The notes: a model not told the origin generated them from the letters alone. A stretch of 64,000 bases of DNA from Mycolicibacterium boenickei (GCF_010731295.1 NZ_AP022579.1:744001-808000), one strand, 5' to 3'; positions 8,652 to 16,947 are shown, counted from the stretch's first letter. Program-made: numbers and translations.

Positions 8652-9734
8652 GTGGGGTTCACCGACGTTGCGTGGGAGTCACGCAGCACCGAGCAGCTGG
8701 CTCGCGACCTCACCGAGGGGCCCGGTCCGGCGTCGGTCGGCGGAGCCGGTGCGGCCTGGATCCGGGTTGCCAACGAATTGGCGAACGTCTCCATCGATTT
8801 CGACAAGCTGGTGGCACGCCTGCGGACGGTCTGGGACAGCCAGGCCTCCGACGCGGCAGCGCAGCGCCTGGAAGAGTTCGGCAAATGGTTGCAGGCGATC
8901 AGCCTCAGCGCGGCCGGCAACGGTCAGCGCGCTGAGGAGGCCGCCGTCGCCAACACCGTGGCAGTGCTCGCGATGCCCAGCGTGTCGGAGGCCGTCGAGG
9001 CTAAGACCGCCCAGGACATGATGGCCTCGCTGGCCGCGTACAACGGGGCCGTGCTGAACGGGACGTTCGCCGAGTTCGACGCGGCCGCCACCGCCGACCA
9101 GGCCAACGCCGCGGCCGTCATGCAGCAGTACGAAGAAGCCGCCGCTCCCCTGGCCCAACCGTGGGAACAGCCTCCGCCGCCGGAGGTGTCAAAGGGCAAT
9201 GCGCTCAAGGCCGAACAGGGCGGCGAAGGAGCCGCCGGCGCGGGCGGCGGCGCGGCCGGCGGGGCCGCAGCGGTGCCACCACCGCCGCTGGCGCCGATGT
9301 TCGCTCCGGGCGTCAAGTCGAGCGCTGATCCGAAGTCGCTGCAGAAGACCGGATTCACCGGTGCGGGGGGTTCCTCGGGCACCGGCATGAGCGGCGCGCC
9401 CTATGCGCCGATGGGCGCCATGGGCCGTAACGACCAGCACCGTGAGTACGAATCCGTGCAACCAGCGGCGGTTCTGGACGGCGCGGGCGAACCGGGTGCC
9501 GGGGTTTCCGATGCCGGGCAGGCCTGGCTTCCCACGGCGCAGCAGAACGACGCACCGTTCATGGTGTCGAATGTCAGTTGGGGTCCCGATACCGCGGTGT
9601 TCGATGAACTGGCCGCGCCAGAGGTACCCGCGGGCGAGGGCTTCGCCGACGAACCGGAGCGCACTCTCGAGCAGGTGGACAACCGCTGGGTCACGCCTCC
9701 CGTGATCGGCGTCGACCGGGGGCTCAACCTATGA
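8652..9734 (+). CDS. PPE-family protein
   Basis: A 360-residue protein from a GTG with GGGGAGG upstream. The first 170 residues form the PPE-type helical domain: VAWESRSTEQLARDL at the start, VWDSQASDAAAQRLEEFGKWLQ where PPE proteins have W-x-G, and YNGAVLNGTFAEFDAA later, ending in a proline-rich boundary (WEQPPPPEV). The rest is a glycine/alanine-rich and then acidic tail ending in RWVTPPVIGVDRGLNL. The PPE motif is replaced by AWE and the W-x-G by WDS, so it is a divergent member, in the PPE68/PPE69 context of ESX loci. Its stop overlaps the espG start (ATGA). Confidence 0.8.
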   Translation: MGFTDVAWESRSTEQLARDLTEGPGPASVGGAGAAWIRVANELANVSIDFDKLVARLRTVWDSQASDAAAQRLEEFGKWLQAISLSAAGNGQRAEEAAVANTVAVLAMPSVSEAVEAKTAQDMMASLAAYNGAVLNGTFAEFDAAATADQANAAAVMQQYEEAAAPLAQPWEQPPPPEVSKGNALKAEQGGEGAAGAGGGAAGGAAAVPPPPLAPMFAPGVKSSADPKSLQKTGFTGAGGSSGTGMSGAPYAPMGAMGRNDQHREYESVQPAAVLDGAGEPGAGVSDAGQAWLPTAQQNDAPFMVSNVSWGPDTAVFDELAAPEVPAGEGFADEPERTLEQVDNRWVTPPVIGVDRGLNL

Positions 9735-10543
9735 CAGCCTCACTCGCGCCACAGTTCGTCGTCACCGATGACGAACTGCACGTCCTGGCAGCCCGTCTCG
9801 GGGTCCAGGCGCTGCCGCTGGTGCTGGACCTGCGCACGCGACACCCCACCGAGACCGCGCGTGCCGAGGCCCTCGGGCAGGCCACCCGGAGCCTCACCGA
9901 GCGCGGCCTACTGTCGGCCGGTGAGGTCGGCACGGAACTCTCCGCCGTCGTGCAGTCGCTGCAGCGGCCGGACCGCGAGCTCGCCATGCGCCTGGTCACC
10001 CCTGACGGCCTGGCCCGTGTCACGGTCGTGCGGTATGGCGCGCAGTGCATTTCGGCCTGCCGGGTGGGAAATGACATCACCCTGGAGACGATCGACGACG
10101 GGGCGAGCGCGTCCAGTGCGGCGGCTGCGTTGCTGCGTCGCCTGCCGGCATCCGCCCCCGCCGAGATCGTCCCGGTCGGCGCTCCGCTCGCCGACGTCAG
10201 CCACGCGTTGTCGGATACCCATGACTCCACCGAGTTGTCCGACCGGATCCGGGCGCTCGGCGCCGATACCCGCACCGCCATGACGCTGGGTTCGGCCCTG
10301 TCCTCGCGGCTGGCGTTCGCCGAGATCGTCTACTACGCACTAGACGACGATGTCGACCGGGTCTCGCGATCCGCCGGGGCGGTCGGCATTTTCTACACCA
10401 AGCGCGGGCGGATCGTGGGCGCTCCGAGCGCCTCACCCAGTGGCCAGTTGTGGACCACCCTCAAACCGGGGTCGGACCACACGATCAGGCAGGCCATCGG
10501 CCAGCTTGTCGAGCTGTCCGGCTACAGATGGGGGGACCGCTAG
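9731..10543 (+). CDS. espG: EspG, PE-PPE specific chaperone
   Basis: A 270-residue protein, close to the 276 residues of EspG2. It has the EspG pattern: FVVTDDELHVLAARLGVQALPLVLD at the N-terminus, a sheet with ARVTVVRYGAQCISACRVG, and alternating strands and helices ending in a helix (IGQLVELSGYRW). EspG proteins bind the tip of their cognate PPE protein in the cytosol and deliver PE-PPE pairs to the EccC ATPase. It is translationally coupled to the PPE gene by an ATGA overlap, so this PPE is the likely client. A second, different EspG-like protein lies at 11297-12085. Confidence 0.85.
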   Translation: MTASLAPQFVVTDDELHVLAARLGVQALPLVLDLRTRHPTETARAEALGQATRSLTERGLLSAGEVGTELSAVVQSLQRPDRELAMRLVTPDGLARVTVVRYGAQCISACRVGNDITLETIDDGASASSAAAALLRRLPASAPAEIVPVGAPLADVSHALSDTHDSTELSDRIRALGADTRTAMTLGSALSSRLAFAEIVYYALDDDVDRVSRSAGAVGIFYTKRGRIVGAPSASPSGQLWTTLKPGSDHTIRQAIGQLVELSGYRWGDR

Positions 10544-10620
10544 ATCCGCTCCGTGTTCACCAGCGAATTCTCAACCACCATCCGGCCATTCGCGCCGGGA
10601 CTGACAAAGAGAGGTAAGGC

Positions 10621-10890
10621 ATGACGCTCCATCTGACGCCCGCGGAAGCCCAGAGCAAGATCGAGAACATCGACAAACAGATGATGGATGTCCGGCGGCT
10701 GGCTTCCCAGATCCTCGATCAAACCGAGGCGATGACCGCCAGCTCATGGACGGGCGGCAAGGCCGCGAAGTTCCGCGGCATCATGACGCAGCACCACGAG
10801 GACTTCAACTACGTCATCAACAACCTGCAGCACATCGTCGACAAGGGTAAGTCCGACATCAACGCGCTTGTCAGCCACGACGCCGACTAG
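10621..10890 (+). CDS. WXG100-family protein (Esx-type)
   Basis: An 89-residue protein with a true WXG motif, SSWTGGKAAKFRG (W at residue 43), between two amphipathic helices. It has the size and layout of an EsxB/EsxD-type partner. GAGAGGTAAGGC precedes the ATG. No YxxxD/E signal is evident after the second helix; the C-terminus ends in LVSHDAD. Together with the following gene it should form the helical heterodimer normally secreted by the system. Confidence 0.88.
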   Translation: MTLHLTPAEAQSKIENIDKQMMDVRRLASQILDQTEAMTASSWTGGKAAKFRGIMTQHHEDFNYVINNLQHIVDKGKSDINALVSHDAD

Positions 10891-10909
10891 TAATCGAAAG
10901 GTTTGATCA

Positions 10910-11200
10910 ATGGATACGGATAGCATTCGGTACCAGTACGGATCCAACTACGCGTCCCTGGACGACATTCAGGGCGCGACCAACAACGCGCAGGCCATGC
11001 GCGAAGAGGTAAGCCAGGTCTTCGCTGCGCTGCAGGGCGTGTACGAAGGCGAGGCCGCTGCAACACTGCACACGCAGCAGACGCAGATCCTGCAGCAGAT
11101 GGACGCGATCCTCAACGAGATCACCCAGACCCGCTCCGGGGGAAATCAGTCGCAGGAGGACGCCGCGGCACTCGACAGGCATCTTGCGGGCGGCTTCTAG
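10910..11200 (+). CDS. Esx-type protein, EsxC/EsxA-like partner
   Basis: A 96-residue helical protein. The hairpin turn carries YEGEAA (residues 45-50) in place of W-x-G, as in divergent Esx proteins such as EsxC (FAGHGAQ). The C-terminus, EDAAALDRHLAGGF, closely resembles the EsxC end (DQAIAGLF), so an ESX-2 type EsxC-like role is likely. GAAAGG lies upstream of the ATG, and the gene follows the WXG100 gene by 19 bases. It is probably the dimer partner of the 10621-10890 product. Confidence 0.8.
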   Translation: MDTDSIRYQYGSNYASLDDIQGATNNAQAMREEVSQVFAALQGVYEGEAAATLHTQQTQILQQMDAILNEITQTRSGGNQSQEDAAALDRHLAGGF

Positions 11201-11296
11201 CCAGGCCGTTCGTCGGCGGGCTCGGTCGATGGCTCTATCGCGACCGAGCCCGCTTACGCGTTCCGTTTCCGGCAGCCAGAGTGAAAGGGGCTCAAC

Positions 11297-12085
11297 GTGA
11301 TCACCGACAAAGTGGCCCCGATTCGCCATGACGTCGAACCGTGGTTCATGAGTGGCTTCGACTTCCGGTGCTTGTGCGAGGTGATCGGCCTCGACCGGCT
11401 GCCGTTCCCTCTGGCCTATCGAAACAGCAAGCAGCGGTACCAGGATGACCTCGAGGCCGACAGGCAGACTGCTCTGGCCCGGCAGCGCGCCGGTATGACG
11501 CCCACTCGACTCGGCATACTCGACGCGCTGCGCTCGCCGGTATTTCTGCTGCAGGGGTTCGGACAGATCGAGGACGGCACTGGGACGCGGTTGTATCGCC
11601 TGTTCGGTGTGATCGGAGCGTCGGGTTACTGCGCTGTCATCACGCAGGATCCCAGCCAGGAGACCATCTTCGGCGAGGACGTGCAGATCATCGGGTGCGT
11701 GAACGTGGACTTCCCGCAGGTCGTCCTCGAGGCCCTGCCCGACTACACGCCTGGTGGCAGGCCACGCAAGGACGGCCTGTTCGAGGAAGAGACGCCGGCG
11801 CAGGTGCTGCGCGACGTGCGAATCACCGGTTCGATTCTGCTGTCTGGTTCCTCGGCATTCACCAAGGACTACGCCCTGCGCAACGAGAACCATCTGACGC
11901 TGATAAATGTCGCCGACGACGGCGCGTACGTGGTGAACGAGGGCGTCAGTTCGTTTCAGATCATTCCGGCCACCGTGCCCAACCTCCTCTCCGCCTTCAA
12001 GAAGATCGAGACTGCACACGTCAAGACGGCGGAGGAACGACTCGCCGCAGCGCGATCAGAACAAGAGTTCAATGGCCTTCCTTAG
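11297..12085 (+). CDS. Second EspG-like secretion-associated protein
   Basis: A 262-residue protein from GTG with GAAAGGGG upstream. It shows an EspG-family layout: LCEVIGLDRLPFPLAYR near the start, SPVFLLQGFGQIEDG, RLYRLFGVIGASGYCAVITQD, a VNVDFPQVVLEALPDYTPGG segment and a C-terminal helix. It is clearly different from the EspG at 9731-10543. Its place between the Esx pair and the KAS-III-like gene, and a 14-base overlap with the latter, suggests it serves a substrate encoded downstream, perhaps the EspB-like protein at 13463-15235. Recognition as an EspG fold is by pattern only and needs structure or profile support. Confidence 0.6.
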   Translation: MITDKVAPIRHDVEPWFMSGFDFRCLCEVIGLDRLPFPLAYRNSKQRYQDDLEADRQTALARQRAGMTPTRLGILDALRSPVFLLQGFGQIEDGTGTRLYRLFGVIGASGYCAVITQDPSQETIFGEDVQIIGCVNVDFPQVVLEALPDYTPGGRPRKDGLFEEETPAQVLRDVRITGSILLSGSSAFTKDYALRNENHLTLINVADDGAYVVNEGVSSFQIIPATVPNLLSAFKKIETAHVKTAEERLAAARSEQEFNGLP

Positions 12086-13106
12086 TACCGTTTCGACCTA
12101 CATACCCGGCGGCACTGACAGCGCTGGTCGCCCGAAACATCTTGCGACCGCGGCATCGGAGATGCAGTCGGTCCACGAGATGGTGGAAGCTGCCGGGAAG
12201 CAGATCGACAACTCCACATTGTCCACGGCAGCCGACAGCATGGCGGCATCCTTTCATTGCGGCACCCTGTATCAGGGCGAACATTTCTGGCCGATCACGA
12301 ATTCGATCCAGCAGTCCGTGCTGGGCAGGGCGTCTGCCGGTTCGGCGACCGAGATCCGGCAGTTCTGTTCGGGTGGGCTGTACGGCGTGATGCTCGCCGA
12401 CGCGGTGCTACAGGCGGGTTGGGCCGGGGACAACGCGATGGTGACCGGCGGCGACAGCATCTTCTACTTCGACCGGCATGAGTATGCGGCCAGTCCGGCG
12501 ACCGAAGGTTCGCTGCTGGGCGACAGCGGTTTCTGCGCACTTCTGAACAGGACTGAAGGGTTCGCTCGCATCGTGTCCGCCGCGGCCCGTTCGCACAATC
12601 CGTCGGCCGGCATGATGCACGGCAGGACTGACGGCGCCATCGACGATCCGACGTTCCCGACCTTGGCGGATTGGATCGCCCGGTGGGAGAACTATGACCG
12701 GCGGGGTTCCGGGACGGTGAAAGACAATGCAATAGCCAGTTTTCGGGTGGCCGTCGGAACCGTGATCGAATGCTACGAACGTGCCGGTATCAAGCCAGAC
12801 GACATCGATTGGTTCGCACCGTCATTCATCGAGCCGAGACAGGTGACGGACGCTCTCGCCATGCACGCCCGACTCCGGCCGGCCCCCGGTCTGCGTGACT
12901 TCGCGGCCCAGTTCGGGCACCTGACCGTCTCGGACTTCGGGGTGAGCCTCGCCTATCTGATGAACCACAAGATCGCCAAGCCCGGCGACCTGGTGATGCT
13001 GTTCGCGGCCGGGAATTTCGTCAACTCGGCCGCGGTACTGCTCCGAATCGAGAACGAGGTGACGTTGCCATTCAATGCAGCACAATCAGACCCAGCACAA
13101 CCGTAA
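12072..13106 (+). CDS. Ketoacyl-ACP synthase III (FabH)-like protein with an altered active site
   Basis: A 344-residue thiolase-fold protein. EIRQFCSGGLYGVMLAD places a cysteine at residue 99, where KAS III enzymes have the nucleophile. The second half-repeat has IKPDDIDWFAPSFIEPRQVTD, where the family normally has a PHQAN-type histidine (position 251 is serine here), and LVMLFAAGNFVNSAAVLLR corresponds to the GN(T/S) region, with asparagine kept. So Cys and Asn are present but the catalytic His is lost. It might be a hydrolase-like, acyl-transferring or non-catalytic member. The 14-base overlap with the EspG-like gene ties it to the effector operon. KAS-III genes are not standard ESX components. 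Confidence 0.8.
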   Translation: MAFLSTVSTYIPGGTDSAGRPKHLATAASEMQSVHEMVEAAGKQIDNSTLSTAADSMAASFHCGTLYQGEHFWPITNSIQQSVLGRASAGSATEIRQFCSGGLYGVMLADAVLQAGWAGDNAMVTGGDSIFYFDRHEYAASPATEGSLLGDSGFCALLNRTEGFARIVSAAARSHNPSAGMMHGRTDGAIDDPTFPTLADWIARWENYDRRGSGTVKDNAIASFRVAVGTVIECYERAGIKPDDIDWFAPSFIEPRQVTDALAMHARLRPAPGLRDFAAQFGHLTVSDFGVSLAYLMNHKIAKPGDLVMLFAAGNFVNSAAVLLRIENEVTLPFNAAQSDPAQP

Positions 13107-13127
13107 CGATCGCGTCAGAGGAGAATC

Positions 13128-13460
13128 ATGACTAGTCCCTGGGGCGGCCTGGACGCCGCTACCGCTGACGGAAAGCTCTATCTCCACCTCGAGCCGGATG
13201 CTGTCACCAACCTCGAGACGACTGCCTTCAAACCTTACGAGGAAAAGTTGCAGGCGATCATCGACAATGCCCTGGACGACACCACGGGCTACTTCGGAGC
13301 AAATGAGAAGAACGAGCTGGCAAAGGCGATGGAGACCGCCTTCAATGCAAAAGGCAAGGCGCTCACCGACTATGTCAGGGAACAGCTGGCCCAGACACAG
13401 GATTTCATCAAGACGGCGCACGACGCGGCCAAAGCGCTGAAGGAAAACGAGGCCGACTAG
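13128..13460 (+). CDS. Small helical protein, putative ESX substrate
   Basis: A 110-residue mostly helical protein, with GAGGAG 7 bases upstream of the ATG. It begins MTSPWGGLDAATADGKLYLHLEPDAV, the beginning of an EspC-like or PE-like helical protein, and continues with long charged helices (KAMETAFNAKGKALTDYVRE and AQTQDFIKTAHDAAKALKEN). There is no W-x-G in the hairpin and no exact YxxxD/E. It sits 2 bases before the EspB-like gene, in the position a PE or EspC-like partner would take. I cannot name the family. Confidence 0.5.
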   Translation: MTSPWGGLDAATADGKLYLHLEPDAVTNLETTAFKPYEEKLQAIIDNALDDTTGYFGANEKNELAKAMETAFNAKGKALTDYVREQLAQTQDFIKTAHDAAKALKENEAD

Positions 13461-13462
13461 CC

Positions 13463-15235
13463 ATGAGCGGCTTCGGAAATACCGTCGGTGCCATCTTCGG
13501 CGGCGAGTATTACACCTCCTATGCCCCCTATTGGACCGAATCAGAGTGGAACACGCTGATGGGGGACAAGGAGCAGCCTACGGGCGACACCGACGAATTT
13601 GAAAACAAGCCCGTCCAGCAGATGGACAAGAAAGAGACAATCGAGACGGAAGAGAGGGAGCCAGACACTTCCACGCTCGACACAATTCCGGGTATGACCC
13701 CAGACCGTACTGTTCAGGATGCGGTGACTGCCGCGACCACCGGCGGCAGGAAGATCAACTTCGAGAGCTGGACCTTCAAAGAACTCCGCGACGAAAAGTC
13801 CACGTTGAAGTCGAACCTCACCGCGATCAATAACCTGGCCGAGGCCTGGAAAACTCACGGGTCCAACCTGAAAGAAACGGCCGAGACCTTCAGGGACAAA
13901 GTCGACAAGGCAATCGAGGGTAAGTGGTCCGGCGACAGCGCGACGGCGGCGGAGGCCGCATCCAAACAGGTCACCAAGACCTCGATCTACGATTTCACGC
14001 CGTCGTCGGAAGAGATCGCGGACCGGCTAGGGGTGCTCCACACTGCATTCGACTACGTCCAACAACATTTCCCCAACTCGGCGAGCGACGACGTGGTCAA
14101 GGATTTTGATTCGAAGAATTTGCAGGGTGTCAATGCCGAGGTCGATGCATACAACAACAGATACCATTTCGACTCCGACGGCGCCCTCAGGCTCGACAAT
14201 GGACAGTATGTGAACGTCGACACCGCAGTCAAGGACAAGCAGCGCGTCGAACAATCGATCAGGGACTACACCGACGCGGTGCAACTCTTTGAAGGCACGT
14301 ACCAGCCCGCCATCGTAGCGGTAGCCCAAGGCTTCCCCAATCTTCCTCCGTTGCCGAACATGAAATTCGAAGCTCCCACCGATCCGACCGGCCCAGGCGG
14401 GCCAGGCGGACCGGGTGGTACGAGCCCGTTCACTCCGGGTGGCGGCGGTGGAGGCATCAAGCCGTTCGACAAGTCGGCCCTCGACAAGCTGAACGCCAAC
14501 AAACCGACCGACTTCGACAAGCTCAAACCAATCGACCAAAAGCCCATCGACCAAAAGGATCTCACTACTGATCCCACCAAGGATGCTCTCGACAGTCTGA
14601 CCGATCCCACCAAGTCGGCGATGGACACGGCGACCAACGCCGCCAAGGACGCGATCGGCCAGGCGATGGATGCCGCTAAGAACGCCGCTCAACAGAACCC
14701 GCTGGGCGACATGCCGAAGGGGCCGCCTGAAGGTGTCCTCGGGCTCGGGCCGCAGGGCCTCGGCGCCGGGGCAGGCGCCGGCAAGGGCGCAGGCGGGGCC
14801 GGTGGTGGAATTCCCTTGCGCGGCATGCCGAGTGGTCTGTCAAGCAGCGCACCCGCGACCGCCGCGGCGAAGATGCCTGCTGCGGCGGCCGGGGCCGGTG
14901 CCGGTCTCGGCTCAGGGGCAGGCAGCCCCGGCGCAGGAGCTCCGGCTGCGGGCCAGCGCGCCGGCGATCAGAACGGCAAGGGCCACCAGGTCAACAAGGC
15001 ACTGCGACGGAAGAAAAACGGCAAGGACGTCATCGGTGACGCCGAGGCAGCGGTGCCGGTGGTCGGCGCCGACGAGGAAGCGGAGCAGCAGGAGAAATCG
15101 CCTGCTGACAAGGCCGAGCCCCGTCGCCGTATTCCGCAGCGCGGAGGCACCACCTGGCAGCCCGATTCGGCCGTCCAGCCCAGTCCGGCGCGACAGCCCC
15201 AGTCGCCGCATTTCACACCGGGTCGCTCAGAGTGA
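13463..15235 (+). CDS. Large ESX substrate with WXG motif and Gly/Pro-rich tail (EspB-like layout)
   Basis: A 590-residue protein. Residues 1-95 are polar and acidic. Residues 95-290 form a long-helix bundle with a W-x-G motif in IEGKWSGDSATAAEAASKQ (about residue 153), like the PE-PPE-type fold of EspB and of WXG100-domain substrates. From about residue 305 the chain is low-complexity: GPGGPGG and GGGGGG runs, then short repeats around PIDQKPIDQKD and DPTK, then Gly/Ala-rich sequence ending in a basic tail. The combination recalls EspB, which has a helical domain followed by a disordered C-terminus. It ends the plus-strand operon and converges on the minus-strand WXG100 gene with 1 base between stops. 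Third codon positions in the first half look less G/C-rich than in neighbours. Confidence 0.6.
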   Translation: MSGFGNTVGAIFGGEYYTSYAPYWTESEWNTLMGDKEQPTGDTDEFENKPVQQMDKKETIETEEREPDTSTLDTIPGMTPDRTVQDAVTAATTGGRKINFESWTFKELRDEKSTLKSNLTAINNLAEAWKTHGSNLKETAETFRDKVDKAIEGKWSGDSATAAEAASKQVTKTSIYDFTPSSEEIADRLGVLHTAFDYVQQHFPNSASDDVVKDFDSKNLQGVNAEVDAYNNRYHFDSDGALRLDNGQYVNVDTAVKDKQRVEQSIRDYTDAVQLFEGTYQPAIVAVAQGFPNLPPLPNMKFEAPTDPTGPGGPGGPGGTSPFTPGGGGGGIKPFDKSALDKLNANKPTDFDKLKPIDQKPIDQKDLTTDPTKDALDSLTDPTKSAMDTATNAAKDAIGQAMDAAKNAAQQNPLGDMPKGPPEGVLGLGPQGLGAGAGAGKGAGGAGGGIPLRGMPSGLSSSAPATAAAKMPAAAAGAGAGLGSGAGSPGAGAPAAGQRAGDQNGKGHQVNKALRRKKNGKDVIGDAEAAVPVVGADEEAEQQEKSPADKAEPRRRIPQRGGTTWQPDSAVQPSPARQPQSPHFTPGRSE

Positions 15236-15236
15236 C

Positions 15237-15533
15237 TCAGGGCTTGTCTTGTTTCTCCAGAGCGTCGGCGGTGAGGTGCAGACCGTCGGCGTAGTAGTCA
15301 AGCAGGTCGGTCTTCGCGGTGATCGATCCGTCGACCCAGTCCAACTGCGCCTTATAGCCTTTGGCGCCGTCGGCGAACTGCTTGCCGATCTTGTCGTGCC
15401 CCCAGGCTTCACCTTCACCGCTGAGCATCTGCATCAGCGCCGACTGCACGGCTTTCATGTCATTGCTGACAGAGGCGAGGTATCGCGCGGTGCCACGCAA
15501 GTCTGCCGGCGTGACGCCCAGCGGTACGGTCAT
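15237..15533 (-). CDS. WXG100-family partner protein, module B
   Basis: A 98-residue protein very similar in layout to the product of 37930-38226: the start LGVTPADLRGTARYLASVS, the turn motif GEAWGHDKIGKQFADG with W at residue 44, and an ending LLDYYADGLHLTADALEKQD. The WGxDKxGxxFA signature is typical of WXG100 proteins that accompany large polymorphic toxins in actinobacteria. It overlaps the preceding YbaB-like gene by 4 bases. Together with the YbaB-like and truncated toxin N-terminus genes it forms a second, smaller copy of the toxin-export module. It is the last gene of the minus-strand toxin operon. Confidence 0.85.
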   Translation of the reverse strand: MTVPLGVTPADLRGTARYLASVSNDMKAVQSALMQMLSGEGEAWGHDKIGKQFADGAKGYKAQLDWVDGSITAKTDLLDYYADGLHLTADALEKQDKP

Positions 15534-15988
15534 CGCACACTCCTCACGGTCGGATAGTCGTCGGTATCCTCGGCCCGTCCTGATCGGATACAGCCCTGCG
15601 GCCCGGCCGCCGGGGTCGACAGCAGATCTCTGATGTCGGGAGCGCCCTCGACTATGTCGGACAACGAGGGCATCTGCTCACGGCGCTGCGCCAGCGGGGC
15701 GAGCAGTTCCGCCACCTTCTGCTCGACGTCGCGGGTGGCGGCCTGGGCGGCGTCGGTGATGTGCCGTCCGAGATCGGCCAGATCGTGGTCGTCCAAATAG
15801 GTTTCGCCGACCGCCGTGTGAATGACGACGCCGTCGCAGTCGACGGTCACCGTGACGCTGCCATCGGCGCTCGTGGCCGTTGATGACAAGGCTGCCCGCT
15901 CCTCCTCGACCGCAGCCAGATCGGCGAACTGTTCCTGCACGAGCGCAAGCGCATCGATGAGTTCGTGGCGTGCCGCGTCGTTGTCCAC
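15530..15988 (-). CDS. YbaB/EspL-like protein, module B
   Basis: A 152-residue protein: an N-terminal helix (ALALVQEQFADLAAVEEERAAL), a YbaB-type sheet (SADGSVTVTVDCDGVVIHTAVGE), an acidic segment YLDDHDLADLGRHI, and a long second helix (AAQAATRDVEQKVAELLAPL). A polar tail carries SLSDIVEGAPDIRDL, which is shared with the 38230-38697 paralogue (SFSDFVDGAPDLREM). The two paralogues therefore share more than the fold and probably serve the same kind of client. The gene begins 2 bases after the truncated toxin N-terminus gene and overlaps the WXG100 gene, so the three are co-translated. A chaperone-like role is inferred from EspL. Confidence 0.75.
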   Translation of the reverse strand: MDNDAARHELIDALALVQEQFADLAAVEEERAALSSTATSADGSVTVTVDCDGVVIHTAVGETYLDDHDLADLGRHITDAAQAATRDVEQKVAELLAPLAQRREQMPSLSDIVEGAPDIRDLLSTPAAGPQGCIRSGRAEDTDDYPTVRSVR

Positions 15989-15990
15989 GT

Positions 15991-16947
15991 CTAGTCCCCG
16001 TCTCCCCCGCTGGACGCCGCCGCGGCACCGCCCCCGTCCGCCGTCGACGCCTTGCTGCTGTGCGCTGCGGCTCGGCCGCGCACCCCACCGGTGACGGCGG
16101 TGGGAACCGATCCGAGGACGGAAACAGGGTCGATCTCGCTGCCGGTGGCCAGTGCTCCGGTCACCTTCTTCGACATGCCCGCGACGTATCCGACGGCCGC
16201 CCCCTTGACCGTCGAATTACCCACTAGCCGCTGGCCGTAGATGCTGACCGTGCCCTGCGTGGCCCCGCCGACGGAGTTGGCGAGTGCGACGGTTCCCAGC
16301 CGGTTCCAGTCGTAGCCGTTCTGGTGTCCCTTGGACTGCTGGATGTTCTGGATGAACAGTTCCTGCCCGAGAGCCTCGGCAGCCTCGACGCCGGACTTCT
16401 TGATGATGCGGTGCACCGTCGTCTTCGTCATCGCCTTGCCCAGGTCCGTCATGAGGTCTTTGAGCGCCACCGACACCATCCGCTGGATCGCGGCGGAGGT
16501 CGAAGCCTCGATGAGCGGGATCTCAGCCGCCGATGCGCCGAAGGTGACCGAGGTCTGAGCCAGTGCCCAGGAGATCTCGAACGCCGCGATCGCCAGCGAT
16601 GTCAGGATCTGCAGCTTCGTGTATTCGATGTTCTTGCCGGTACTTTCGGCGAGCTCACCGAGCGCCGCCATCGCATCGGCGAGTTTGTCGACCGTGGCAT
16701 CACCGTCGAACAGCAACGCGAACTGCTGGTCGGCGGTGCCGGCGGTCACACCCTGTAGGACAGCACTCGTGCTGGCCCGCATCCGATTCAGTTCGGGTAT
16801 CAGATCTCTCAATTGTTCGGCGCGATCCCCCCATTCACCGCCGATGCGGTACATGGCATCTTCGTCGCCCTTCGGCCATTGCGAGCCGACGAGATAGGAC
16901 ACCCATTGCAATGGACCGGGAATCTGCAGGGTCACGCGATCCCCCAT
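15991..16947 (-). CDS. Stand-alone toxin N-terminal export module (WXG100-like domain, no toxin domain)
   Basis: A 318-residue protein from the ATG at 16947, supported by GGAAG 9 bases upstream and by alignment of its start with the giant protein. A GTG at 16980 would add 11 residues. It parallels the giant protein's first 310 residues: PLQWVSYLVGSQWPKGDED vs GLQWVSYLAGGEWPQGSET, LIPELNRMRASTSAVL vs LIPELNRVRGETLSVL, QQFALLFDGDATVDKLADAMAALG, a hydrophobic SLAIAAFEISWALAQ, then a glycine-rich TGGVRGRAAAHSS end. It stops exactly where the giant protein's linker would begin. It may be a remnant of a toxin that lost its C-terminus, or an export partner on its own. No frameshifted toxin remnant is seen before the YbaB-like gene 2 bases on. 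Confidence 0.8.
   Translation of the reverse strand: MGDRVTLQIPGPLQWVSYLVGSQWPKGDEDAMYRIGGEWGDRAEQLRDLIPELNRMRASTSAVLQGVTAGTADQQFALLFDGDATVDKLADAMAALGELAESTGKNIEYTKLQILTSLAIAAFEISWALAQTSVTFGASAAEIPLIEASTSAAIQRMVSVALKDLMTDLGKAMTKTTVHRIIKKSGVEAAEALGQELFIQNIQQSKGHQNGYDWNRLGTVALANSVGGATQGTVSIYGQRLVGNSTVKGAAVGYVAGMSKKVTGALATGSEIDPVSVLGSVPTAVTGGVRGRAAAHSSKASTADGGGAAAASSGGDGD

Noticed and set aside
15991..16947. The short N-terminal module considered as a pseudogene broken by a frameshift.
   Set aside because: It ends in a normal stop 2 bases before the next gene with no toxin remnant in another frame between them, so decay is not shown; it is listed as a gene.
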